A stretch of DNA of 15,054 nucleotides from an uncultured Ignavibacteria bacterium. GTDB lineage: Bacteria; Bacteroidota; Ignavibacteria; Kapaibacteriales; UBA961. The notes beneath the pieces are model-generated. The model did no database searches. It was not told the DNA's origin and worked only from the letters and a program-made list of their open reading frames with translations. Below are positions 6,720 through 14,286 of this stretch, in pieces. The stretch's first letter is position 1; each line of letters opens with the position of its first letter. The position numbers were made by a program, and so were the translations under genes. The stretch covers positions 1 to 15,054 of the forward strand of contig CALMMI010000607.1 of assembly GCA_937868245.1 (NCBI GenBank), given 5' to 3'.

Positions 6720-7808
6720 ATGAAAACAGTAGCTCTTATAATGGCAGGCGGTTTAGGCGCACAGTTTTGGCCCAGAAGTTCAGAACGGCATCCAAAACAA
6801 TTTATACACCTTCTTGGCGAAGGTACTATGATTCAAAATACAGTAGCACGGCTGGCACCTCTGTTTGATTATGAAGATATTTATATTGTTGCACCCGCTT
6901 CGTATTCATCAATGCTACGTCAGCAATTGCCCGCTATCCCGGTTGAGAATTTAATTAAAGAACCATTCGGACGCAATACAGCACCCTGTATAGCATTATC
7001 GGCAATTACATTGAACCAGCATTTTTCGGGTGATACAATCATGACAGTATTACCGAGCGATCATATTGTTCATAATGTAAGGGAATTTCATCATAATATT
7101 GAAATTTCTCAGCAAGCTGCCGCAGAATTAGACGGAATTGTAGCATTAGGAGTAAAACCATCCCGACCTGAAACAAGATTCGGGTATGTGCAGGTAAGTG
7201 ATAACCCTGAATATGTGGGTGAACTTTTCACAAGTGGGGTACGGAAAGCCTATTCCTTTGCCGAAAAACCGGATGCAGCCACAGCGCACCGCTTCTGTGA
7301 TTCCGGTGATTTCTTGTGGAACACCGGAATATTCTCTACAACACTTGACAGCTTTCATTCAGCTCTACAAACATATCTTCCGGATCATTCGGTATTGTTC
7401 GACTTTATCCGTCAGAATTTATTGAAAGATAATTATCCACAGATTTTGCAGGATATGTACCGCCAAATGAGGTCGGTATCGGTTGATTACGGTATTATGG
7501 AGAAGGCAAATAACGTATATGTGGTGGAAGGGACTTTTGGTTGGAGCGATGTGGGTACATGGGATGAACTTTACCGTCTTTCGATGAAAGATGCAAAAAA
7601 CAATGTTATCGAAGGTGATGTGATAGCCATAAACTCCACTAATTGTTTAGTGAGTTCATCCGAGAAATTTATAGGGATAATTGGAGTGGAGGATTTAATC
7701 GTAATTGATTCCGAACATGCAATTGTTATCTGTAAACGAGGGGAAGCACATAATGTTAAGCAACTTGTGGATTTTATGCGTCGGAAACAGATAAACCGTC
7801 ATCTCTAA
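6720..7808 (+). CDS. manC: mannose-1-phosphate guanylyltransferase
   Basis: This 362-residue protein converts mannose 1-phosphate and GTP to GDP-mannose, a cytosolic donor for mannose/fucose-containing glycans. Motifs are IMAGGLGAQFWPRS at 7-20, HPKQF at 24-28, FGRNTAPCIALSA, VLPSDHIV, ETRFGYVQ, the AEKP segment, DFLWNTGIF, VDYGIMEKA and GWSDVGTWDELY. It matches the single-domain, bacterial GMP type without the C-terminal isomerase half of longer bifunctional enzymes. Oddly, the signature that normally reads GxGTRFWP reads GLGAQFWP: Ala14 and Gln15 (codon CAG at 6762-6764) replace Thr and the highly conserved Arg that contacts the nucleotide. Everything else looks intact. It leads a tight run with the RlpA-like gene (13-bp gap) and the LtaS-like gene. 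No Shine-Dalgarno sequence precedes the ATG. Confidence 0.9.
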   Translation: MKTVALIMAGGLGAQFWPRSSERHPKQFIHLLGEGTMIQNTVARLAPLFDYEDIYIVAPASYSSMLRQQLPAIPVENLIKEPFGRNTAPCIALSAITLNQHFSGDTIMTVLPSDHIVHNVREFHHNIEISQQAAAELDGIVALGVKPSRPETRFGYVQVSDNPEYVGELFTSGVRKAYSFAEKPDAATAHRFCDSGDFLWNTGIFSTTLDSFHSALQTYLPDHSVLFDFIRQNLLKDNYPQILQDMYRQMRSVSVDYGIMEKANNVYVVEGTFGWSDVGTWDELYRLSMKDAKNNVIEGDVIAINSTNCLVSSSEKFIGIIGVEDLIVIDSEHAIVICKRGEAHNVKQLVDFMRRKQINRHL

Positions 7809-7821
7809 GTATGGTATAACT

Positions 7822-8328
7822 ATGAGTAAACTATTTATATCATTAGGCGTATCGCTTGCAATCCTTTTTACGGGATGTGCATCTTCCTTGCGGTTTTCAT
7901 CCAGAACTTCGGTTTCATCCGGTGGTTCTCCGTCTTCGTCCAATACCTCAGTAAATATTTCAAAAAAAGAACCTGATTCTCGTTTTTCAAATGGTAACTC
8001 AAACAAACGAGAACCCAATTCAGCTGAACCGGGCTCTATTGTTTTACGGGGAGCTGCATCCTACTATGGTGATGAATTTCAAGGGAGAATGACTTCCAAC
8101 GGGGAAATTTATGTGCGGGATAAATTTACAGCAGCTCACAGGTCTTTACCATTCGGTACATTACTGCTTGTCACTAATCTTAAAAATAATTTAAGTGTAG
8201 TTGTAAAAGTAAACGACAGGGGACCCTTCAAGCCATCAAGAATATTGGATTTGTCCTATGCAGCGGCAGAGGAGCTAAAAATGATTCGAGATGGTGTAAC
8301 AGAAGTAAAAATTTCGGTAATCGAATAA
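7822..8328 (+). CDS. RlpA-like septal/peptidoglycan lipoprotein (double-psi beta-barrel)
   Basis: This 168-residue predicted lipoprotein has an N-terminal hydrophobic stretch ending in the lipobox FTGC (Cys19). A serine-rich linker follows (about 20-70), then one RlpA-type double-psi beta-barrel (about 77-168). The barrel has GAASYYG, TSNGE (Glu95), TAAHRSLPFGT (His106), VKVNDRGPF (Asp132) and RILDLSYAAAEEL, so the conserved acidic and His residues of the family are present. RlpA proteins act in the periplasm on peptidoglycan, at the septum in some species, where a lytic transglycosylase activity on stem-less glycan is known. No C-terminal SPOR domain is present, so septal targeting by that route is not expected. 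Phe at the -3 lipobox position is slightly atypical. It sits between manC and the LtaS-like gene with gaps of 13 and 6 bp, implying one operon. Confidence 0.9.
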   Translation: MSKLFISLGVSLAILFTGCASSLRFSSRTSVSSGGSPSSSNTSVNISKKEPDSRFSNGNSNKREPNSAEPGSIVLRGAASYYGDEFQGRMTSNGEIYVRDKFTAAHRSLPFGTLLLVTNLKNNLSVVVKVNDRGPFKPSRILDLSYAAAEELKMIRDGVTEVKISVIE

Positions 8329-8334
8329 CAAATT

Positions 8335-10146
8335 ATGGTATCCATCAAACAAAGCATCGGGAGTATTTTTAAAGGTAAATTATATTATCTGATTACAGTT
8401 ATACTGCTACTTGTAAAATCTGAAGTGTTTTTGGTGATTACTGATAGTATCATGCCTCGGAATTCTCTATTCACAATGATATTCTATCGCTTGATACACC
8501 TGTGTTTCATCTTGATTGTAGTATCTTTCAGTCAGCTTCTAAACAGGAGAATTCAAATAGGATTTCTGGTTGGGATGAATGTACTCATTTCAATAATTAT
8601 GCTTGGTGATGTATGGTATTACCGTGCCTTCTCTAATTTCTTATCGTTTTATTCACTTCAACAGATTGGAAATTTAGAGAATCTTTGGAGCAGTATCTTC
8701 GCAATGATTCATGGTGTTGATGCACTTCTTATCATTGACCTGCCTATCTTTTTCCTTCTGCACTTTGCAAACAACCAAAACCTATCCAATGTTAAGCAGA
8801 GCATTCGATGGTTTGCTGCAACGTTTATAGTATCAGTTGGGATTCTGTGGATAGGGAACATGATGTTCGAGAAGAAAACCACAAATTTTCTTTATACAAT
8901 GGCATGGATTCCGAATCAAACTCTCTTTTACTTGGCACCGGTAGGGTATCATATTGTAGATGCGTATGAATATTTCAAGTTTGGGAAGATCACACTTACT
9001 AAGGAACAGGAAAAGTCAATCAGTTCTTGGTGGGATTCGAAAGAACCTGAGGTAGCAAGTGATTATTTCTCAATGTTCCAAGGAAAAAATCTGATTTTTA
9101 TTCAAGTTGAGTCTCTGGAGAGTTTTGTAATAGGGCAATCCTATCAAGGGCAGGTGATAACGCCGGTACTCAACAAACTTCTTGGACATAGTTTCTATTT
9201 TCCCAATTTTTACGATGATATAAACAATGGTGGAAGTGCCGATGCTGATTTGATTGTACACACATCCCTATACCCTCCGCGAAAAGGAAGTTCGTTTTTA
9301 AGTTTTCCTACGAATGATTATAATTCATTACCACGAATTCTTGGCAGGGCAGGATATACTTCAATCGCACTGAAATCTGATAAAGGAAATTACTATAATT
9401 GGAAACCTGCCCTTACATCGATGGGGTTCGATAAATGTTACGATGGTGAGAAATACAAACGTGATGAACTATTCAGCTTAGGCTTAAGCGACAGCTCATA
9501 CCTGCATCAAACAGTTAAGTATATTATGTCACAAAGTAAGCCATTCTATGCTTTTACAGTAACGGTAACATCACATTCCCCGTTTAACCTTCCGTCAGAT
9601 AAACGGGAATTACATCTGCCTGAGTATCTTGATAAATCATATTTAGGCGGGTATTTACAATCGGTACATTATACCGACAAGTTCATAGGGCAATTCTTAG
9701 ATAGATTGGATAGTGCGGGTGTTTTAGATAGTTCAGTAGTGGTGATCTATGGTGACCATTCAGGTATCCACCGATATTTTTCCGCCGAGGTTGCTTCGCT
9801 AAGACCAAGCATTCCATGGACGTTAGATAACACAGGGAGAATCCCTTTGTTCATTTATCAAAAAGCCTTTGATGGCAAACAAATACCTGTTTACAGCAGT
9901 CAAATTGATATTATGCCTACAGTCTTGCCATTACTTGGAATCAAACCACAAGAATATACAACCACATCAATGGGAAGAAACGTACTGACAACAAAGCGTA
10001 ATTTTACTTTCCGTGTTAACGGGGCATGTATAGGTGAAAATTGCACTGCCATGGATAAGGAAAAAGCGATTCATACCCTCACAATCTCCGATTTGATAAT
10101 CAGAAGCAATTATTTCGGAACCCGCCAACAATTTGTAAAGAAGTAA
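8335..10146 (+). CDS. LTA synthase/phosphoglycerol transferase family membrane protein (sulfatase fold)
   Basis: This 603-residue protein has about five N-terminal membrane helices (within about 1-190) followed by a large extracytoplasmic alkaline-phosphatase-superfamily domain (about 250-560). The layout and spacing match LtaS and OpgB-like enzymes, which transfer glycerol phosphate or similar groups from lipids to envelope glycans. Expected active-site residues are visible: Glu259 in QVESLESF, Ser301 in GGSADAD, His414 in TSHSPF, and Asp474-His475 in YGDHSGIH. Their spacing follows Staphylococcus LtaS (E255, T300, H416, D475, H476). Here the nucleophile position is Ser rather than Thr. In a diderm, lipoteichoic acid itself is unlikely, so a periplasmic glycan or lipid substrate is more probable. 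The gene begins 6 bp after the RlpA-like gene. Family firm; substrate unknown. Confidence 0.9.
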   Translation: MVSIKQSIGSIFKGKLYYLITVILLLVKSEVFLVITDSIMPRNSLFTMIFYRLIHLCFILIVVSFSQLLNRRIQIGFLVGMNVLISIIMLGDVWYYRAFSNFLSFYSLQQIGNLENLWSSIFAMIHGVDALLIIDLPIFFLLHFANNQNLSNVKQSIRWFAATFIVSVGILWIGNMMFEKKTTNFLYTMAWIPNQTLFYLAPVGYHIVDAYEYFKFGKITLTKEQEKSISSWWDSKEPEVASDYFSMFQGKNLIFIQVESLESFVIGQSYQGQVITPVLNKLLGHSFYFPNFYDDINNGGSADADLIVHTSLYPPRKGSSFLSFPTNDYNSLPRILGRAGYTSIALKSDKGNYYNWKPALTSMGFDKCYDGEKYKRDELFSLGLSDSSYLHQTVKYIMSQSKPFYAFTVTVTSHSPFNLPSDKRELHLPEYLDKSYLGGYLQSVHYTDKFIGQFLDRLDSAGVLDSSVVVIYGDHSGIHRYFSAEVASLRPSIPWTLDNTGRIPLFIYQKAFDGKQIPVYSSQIDIMPTVLPLLGIKPQEYTTTSMGRNVLTTKRNFTFRVNGACIGENCTAMDKEKAIHTLTISDLIIRSNYFGTRQQFVKK

Positions 10147-10206
10147 CGATAATTTCTTTTTTCACGTAGCAATTGCTCAAAATTCAATATATTCGCCAAG
10201 ATTCCG

Positions 10207-10234
10207 TTTGTGTAGTGAATCTGTGCTCTATTAT
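10207..10234 (+). promoter_or_regulatory. candidate promoter before the M1 peptidase gene
   Basis: TTTGTG (10207-10212) and TATTAT (10229-10234) are 16 bp apart in the 114-bp gap after the LtaS-like gene, 26 bp before the ATG at 10261. The 114-bp gap itself suggests a new transcription unit. A 10-bp palindrome, AGCAATTGCT, lies at 10168-10177. Evidence is weak. Confidence 0.22.
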
Positions 10235-10260
10235 ATCTCTTCAACTTCCGGCTCTACTCT

Positions 10261-12456
10261 ATGAAATTAATTATCAGCTTACTAACGTTAATATTCACCT
10301 TGGGCAGTGCATCTTCTCAAGAAACCATCAATAAGATTCCTAATATTTTGAGACCCGAAAACGGTGTTTCTGTCGATGGTAAATCACTCATGTGCGGACA
10401 TGCTGCTAATTTTCAGACAGCAATGTTGAACCGCCCTGATGGCTCAGCTATTGAACGCAGACCATACGACGTTTTAAAATATGATCTCTTTATGGATTGG
10501 CGTAATCCGCTTACATCTGAAAGTGTAGCAGGGGAAGGTCGTAAATTCTCAGGGAAAAACACCATTACACTTCGTATAGATTCTGCCGGAATAAACAACT
10601 TTGTTTTTAACGGGGTTGCGATTCATATTGATAGTTTATTTGTAAATGCTCTTGGGCTTGGTCAAATTCGTATTCCTGATATTTTAATTAGTCAACCAAA
10701 TAATGGAGAATGGTTTGTTAGCCTTCCTCTTGTTACATCTAAGGTTGGTGATACGCTTTCGATGATTGTGTATTATACCCATACAGGAACTGATAACCGC
10801 GGATTTTTACTGTATGACAAGGGACATTTCGTAGAAATGAATAACAATCAAGATTCAGTTCTCATACCGGAACGACTTGCCTACACCATGAGTGAGCCTC
10901 AGGATGCACGCTATTGGATGCCATGCAACGATGCTCCTTATGATAAAGCTATAGCAACTATTACTGTTCGGGTTCCTTTCGATAACACACCGAATGCAAC
11001 AAACTTTTCTGTTTCATCCAATGGCAGGGTAACAGTTGGCGACCCAAAGTTTGACGGTTCGGTTCAAAAAATGTACAGGGATTACAAGTGGAGCGATGAA
11101 ACTCCAATCCCAACCTATTTAATGGTGGCAAATGCATCCAAATTCAAGGAATACTCTGACTGGTATAAACGTGTTACAAACCCGAATGACAGTGTTGAAA
11201 TAATGAATTATGTATGGCAGCAAGATTACGATACGGAAGAGCAAGACGGCATTAAATACAGTGCAAAAATTGCATTCCGGAATGTTCCGAGTATGATGGA
11301 ACATTATTCCAGACTCTTCGGGGAGTATCCATTTGTAAAATACGGGCATACCGTTGCCCAGCCATTTCAGTATGGTGGGATGGAACATCAATCAATGACT
11401 ACTGTAAACAGGGACTGGCTACGCAGATATAATGAGAATAGTGTAGCTCATGAACTGATGCACCAATGGACAGGAGACCTTACCACCTGTGCAACATGGG
11501 GTGACATTTGGCTTAATGAGGGTGGTGCAACCTATGGTGAAGCATTGTTTTTTGAATCCTGGGGTGCAGAACCGCAATATAGATCGATGATGGCATCCAA
11601 AAGAAGAGGGTATTTAGCTACACAACCACAACCGCCTATCTACGGTATTCCGATTTCGAATATTTTTAATTATGCAACTACGTACTGTAAAGCAGGCTGG
11701 GTGTATGGTATGCTCCGTAAAACCTACGGCGATTCAACATTTTTCAGAACAATGAGAAAGTATTTTGGTGAATTCCGTTTCAAATCAGCAGAAACTGAAG
11801 ATTTACTCCGCGTCTTTGAAAAAGAGATTCCCGATCCTATTGTACCTTTCCGTGTGTTCTTCGACCAATGGCTTTATTCTGCAGGACACCCTAAATATCA
11901 ACTTGAAACTTCACAAACCTATAATGGTGCAAACAATCAGGAAGTAACAGTTACACTTACACAAACACAGTCGGGTGAGAATGTTCCCGAAGTTTTTGTA
12001 ATGCCTGTAAAAGTAACATTTATTGGTAAGGATAGTTCACGAAAAGTTGTGTCCTTTCTGAATAATAAACGAGTTCAAACTGAAGTGTTTTACACGGATT
12101 TTGTTATCGACAGAGCAATCGTGGATGAGAGTGAAGATATATTATGCGAAAAAGTTAATATGATTACCTCGGTTAATGAAGACGAACAGCAAGTACAGAA
12201 TGCAAGAATCCAACCGCAACCTGCAAAGCAAGGTGAAGAAGCAGAATTTCAATTCTCAGTTCCAATTACAGGCACTGCTTCTGTTTCTATCGTTTCAATG
12301 CTTGGGAAGTCGATTACAACATTACAAGATGGAGTTTTGACATCCGGTACTTATTCACTTAGAATTCCAACTCAAGGGCTATCTTCCGGAATGTATGCAA
12401 TTCGTTTGACCATCGGCAACCGTACTCAGGAATTTCCGTTAATTGTTCTTCAATAA
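10261..12456 (+). CDS. secreted M1-family metallopeptidase with T9SS C-terminal sorting domain
   Basis: This 731-residue protein starts with a signal peptide (KLIISLLTLIFTLGSASS, cleavage near residue 19). It then has an M1 N-terminal beta domain and the zinc peptidase domain: substrate loop GGMEHQ at 372-377 (the GAMEN-equivalent), zinc site HELMH at 397-401 and third ligand Glu420 in WLNEG, 19 residues after His401 as expected. The catalytic Tyr is probably in TTYCKAGWVYG near residue 477. After the helical region comes an Ig-like C-terminal domain of about 84 residues (648-731) rich in S/T, with MLGKSI, LSSGMYAIRL and a hydrophobic end. This matches the T9SS type A sorting domain, so the enzyme should be secreted or surface-anchored. 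M1 enzymes remove N-terminal amino acids from peptides, suggesting nutrient peptide use. ptsI follows after 22 bp. No T9SS machinery gene is in the window. Confidence 0.93.
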   Translation: MKLIISLLTLIFTLGSASSQETINKIPNILRPENGVSVDGKSLMCGHAANFQTAMLNRPDGSAIERRPYDVLKYDLFMDWRNPLTSESVAGEGRKFSGKNTITLRIDSAGINNFVFNGVAIHIDSLFVNALGLGQIRIPDILISQPNNGEWFVSLPLVTSKVGDTLSMIVYYTHTGTDNRGFLLYDKGHFVEMNNNQDSVLIPERLAYTMSEPQDARYWMPCNDAPYDKAIATITVRVPFDNTPNATNFSVSSNGRVTVGDPKFDGSVQKMYRDYKWSDETPIPTYLMVANASKFKEYSDWYKRVTNPNDSVEIMNYVWQQDYDTEEQDGIKYSAKIAFRNVPSMMEHYSRLFGEYPFVKYGHTVAQPFQYGGMEHQSMTTVNRDWLRRYNENSVAHELMHQWTGDLTTCATWGDIWLNEGGATYGEALFFESWGAEPQYRSMMASKRRGYLATQPQPPIYGIPISNIFNYATTYCKAGWVYGMLRKTYGDSTFFRTMRKYFGEFRFKSAETEDLLRVFEKEIPDPIVPFRVFFDQWLYSAGHPKYQLETSQTYNGANNQEVTVTLTQTQSGENVPEVFVMPVKVTFIGKDSSRKVVSFLNNKRVQTEVFYTDFVIDRAIVDESEDILCEKVNMITSVNEDEQQVQNARIQPQPAKQGEEAEFQFSVPITGTASVSIVSMLGKSITTLQDGVLTSGTYSLRIPTQGLSSGMYAIRLTIGNRTQEFPLIVLQ

Positions 12457-12478
12457 TAATTATTAATTTCAAAGTATT

Positions 12479-14209
12479 ATGGCTGCTGCCAACAAACAAA
12501 CCGAGCATCGATATAAAGGTATTCCCGCGTCGCAAGGTATTGCTATAGGTAAGGCAGTTGTATTACGTACCGAAGCATTTGTTTTTTCAGCAGATCATAT
12601 CGAACCTGAGCAAATACCCGGAGAGATTGCCCGCTTCCAGGAAGCACTCAAAACTGGTGCTGCCGAGCTTCAACATATTATTGATATAGCTGAACGGGAA
12701 GCAAGTCACGTTGCGCCAATTCTGGAAACATACCTTCTTATTTTAACTGACGAAACTGTTTCGGATTCTATCAGAAGGCGTATCCAACAACGATTCTATT
12801 CAGCAGAAAATGCAGTTATGCAGGAATTTGACGCTCAGAAACAGTTCTTTACTCTTGCTAAAGACCCCGTGCTACGTGAACGTGCTGTTGAGCTGGACCA
12901 CGTGAAAGATCGCCTTCTAAACGGGCTGCGTAATCATTCTATTTCTCATTCGATAGCAGAAAACGCAATATTGATTGCACCTTCTATCACACCAACCGAC
13001 CTTATGATGTATAGTCAGGAAGGGACACTTGGGTTTGTAACCGAAGTAGGGGGCATTGCATCGCACGTTTCTATACTTTCGCGTTCGCTATCTATTCCGG
13101 CTGTTATTGGTGTTCGCGATATAGCACATCTTATCCATACCGATGATATGCTTATTATCGATGGCAATGCAGGATTGATAATCTGTAATCCGAAACCGGA
13201 AACCCTAACCAAATACCAGAAACGAAAAAAAGAGGAAGAAGAAAATACCCGTAAACTCGGCAAACTTGCAACTGCAAAATCAGAAACTCATGATGGTCGC
13301 GTTATTCATTTGCTTGCAAATATAGATTCATTGGAGGATGTAGATGCCGCTCAAGTTGCAGGAGCAGGAGGTATCGGACTTATTCGCAGTGAGTATTTAA
13401 TTATCAAACGCCAGCATTTTCCTTCAGAAGAAGAGCAACTTGAGTGGTATAATGAAATAGCAGAAAGAATGTACCCGCATCAAGTAACAATTCGTGCTTT
13501 CGATGTAGGGAGTGATAAATATGCAGAAGGATTGCCCCATGAAGATAACCCCGCGTTGGGTGTACGTGGGATTCGTTTTCTTTTGCATAGGAAAGATATA
13601 TTCAAGATGCAAATAAGGGCAGTTTTAAGAGCTTCCAAGCACAGGAACGTACGGCTTATGCTGCCTATGATTTCTTCGATTGACGAACTGCTCGAAGCTA
13701 AGGAATTTATTGAAAAATGTAAAACTTCACTTCGTAAAGCTGGTATTCATTTCGATGAAAGGATGCCGATAGGAATGATGATAGAAACACCTGCAGCTGC
13801 ACTTATGGCAAATGATTTTGCTGCAATCGTGGATTTCTTCAGTATCGGTACAAACGATCTAACCCAATACACACTGGCTGCAGACCGTACGAACGAATAT
13901 GTTGCAGATATTTTCGACCCGTTTCATCCTGCTGTTCTTCGGCTGATGAAAATGACTATTGACGCGGCTATCGCTCGTGATATTCCGGTAGGGATATGCG
14001 GCGAAATGGCTGGACACTCCGCCGCAACTGAACTGCTAATAGGGTTAGGTGTCAACGAATTATCGGTAACACCTCCACTGCTTCTCGAGCTGAAAAAACG
14101 TATCCGTAAAGCAGATTACGGTAAATCACAAACAATTGCTACAAAGGCACTTTCTGCAAATTCAGGAAGTGATGTCAGGAAAGTTATTTCTAAGGAGAAG
14201 AGAAAATAA
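12479..14209 (+). CDS. ptsI: phosphoenolpyruvate-protein phosphotransferase (PTS enzyme I)
   Basis: This 576-residue protein is full length for enzyme I, which takes the phosphate of phosphoenolpyruvate and passes it to HPr in the cytosol. Visible in order are: GIPASQGIAIGKAVVL at the N-terminus; a helical HPr-binding region (about 35-150); the phospho-His domain VGGIASHVSILSRSLSIPAV with active-site His196; a charged linker near 245; then the PEP-binding barrel with GAGGIGLIRSEYL, IRAFDVGSDK, PALGVRGIRF, IGMMIETPAA, FSIGTNDLTQYTLAADR and GICGEMAG with catalytic Cys507. A lysine-rich tail of about 25 residues follows. The barrel reads RAFDVGSDK where many relatives have RTLDIGGDK, a mild change. 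HPr and EII genes are not in the window. It could serve sugar uptake or a regulatory phosphorelay. It lies 22 bp after the M1 peptidase gene, possibly in one transcript. Confidence 0.93.
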   Translation: MAAANKQTEHRYKGIPASQGIAIGKAVVLRTEAFVFSADHIEPEQIPGEIARFQEALKTGAAELQHIIDIAEREASHVAPILETYLLILTDETVSDSIRRRIQQRFYSAENAVMQEFDAQKQFFTLAKDPVLRERAVELDHVKDRLLNGLRNHSISHSIAENAILIAPSITPTDLMMYSQEGTLGFVTEVGGIASHVSILSRSLSIPAVIGVRDIAHLIHTDDMLIIDGNAGLIICNPKPETLTKYQKRKKEEEENTRKLGKLATAKSETHDGRVIHLLANIDSLEDVDAAQVAGAGGIGLIRSEYLIIKRQHFPSEEEQLEWYNEIAERMYPHQVTIRAFDVGSDKYAEGLPHEDNPALGVRGIRFLLHRKDIFKMQIRAVLRASKHRNVRLMLPMISSIDELLEAKEFIEKCKTSLRKAGIHFDERMPIGMMIETPAAALMANDFAAIVDFFSIGTNDLTQYTLAADRTNEYVADIFDPFHPAVLRLMKMTIDAAIARDIPVGICGEMAGHSAATELLIGLGVNELSVTPPLLLELKKRIRKADYGKSQTIATKALSANSGSDVRKVISKEKRK

Positions 14210-14271
14210 GAAACTGCTATCAGAAACCGAATAATTACATGTGATAGTGTCGGGCTAAGCAGTGATCTTTC

Positions 14272-14283
14272 CCAAACGTTTGG
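14272..14283. repeat. 12-bp perfect palindrome between convergent genes
   Basis: CCAAACGTTTGG is a perfect palindrome in the 77-bp gap between the ptsI stop (14209) and the DUF2135-gene stop (14287). It has no loop, so it is a poor terminator hairpin. It could be a protein-binding site or chance. Confidence 0.35.
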
Positions 14284-14286
14284 AAT

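Noticed and set aside
7695..8018. 107-codon - strand frame across the manC/RlpA junction
   Set aside because: It is antisense to two recognised genes and its charged sequence mirrors the serine-rich linker of the lipoprotein.
10168..10177. AGCAATTGCT palindrome after the LtaS-like gene as a terminator
   Set aside because: It has only 5 bp per arm, no loop and no following T-run on the + strand.
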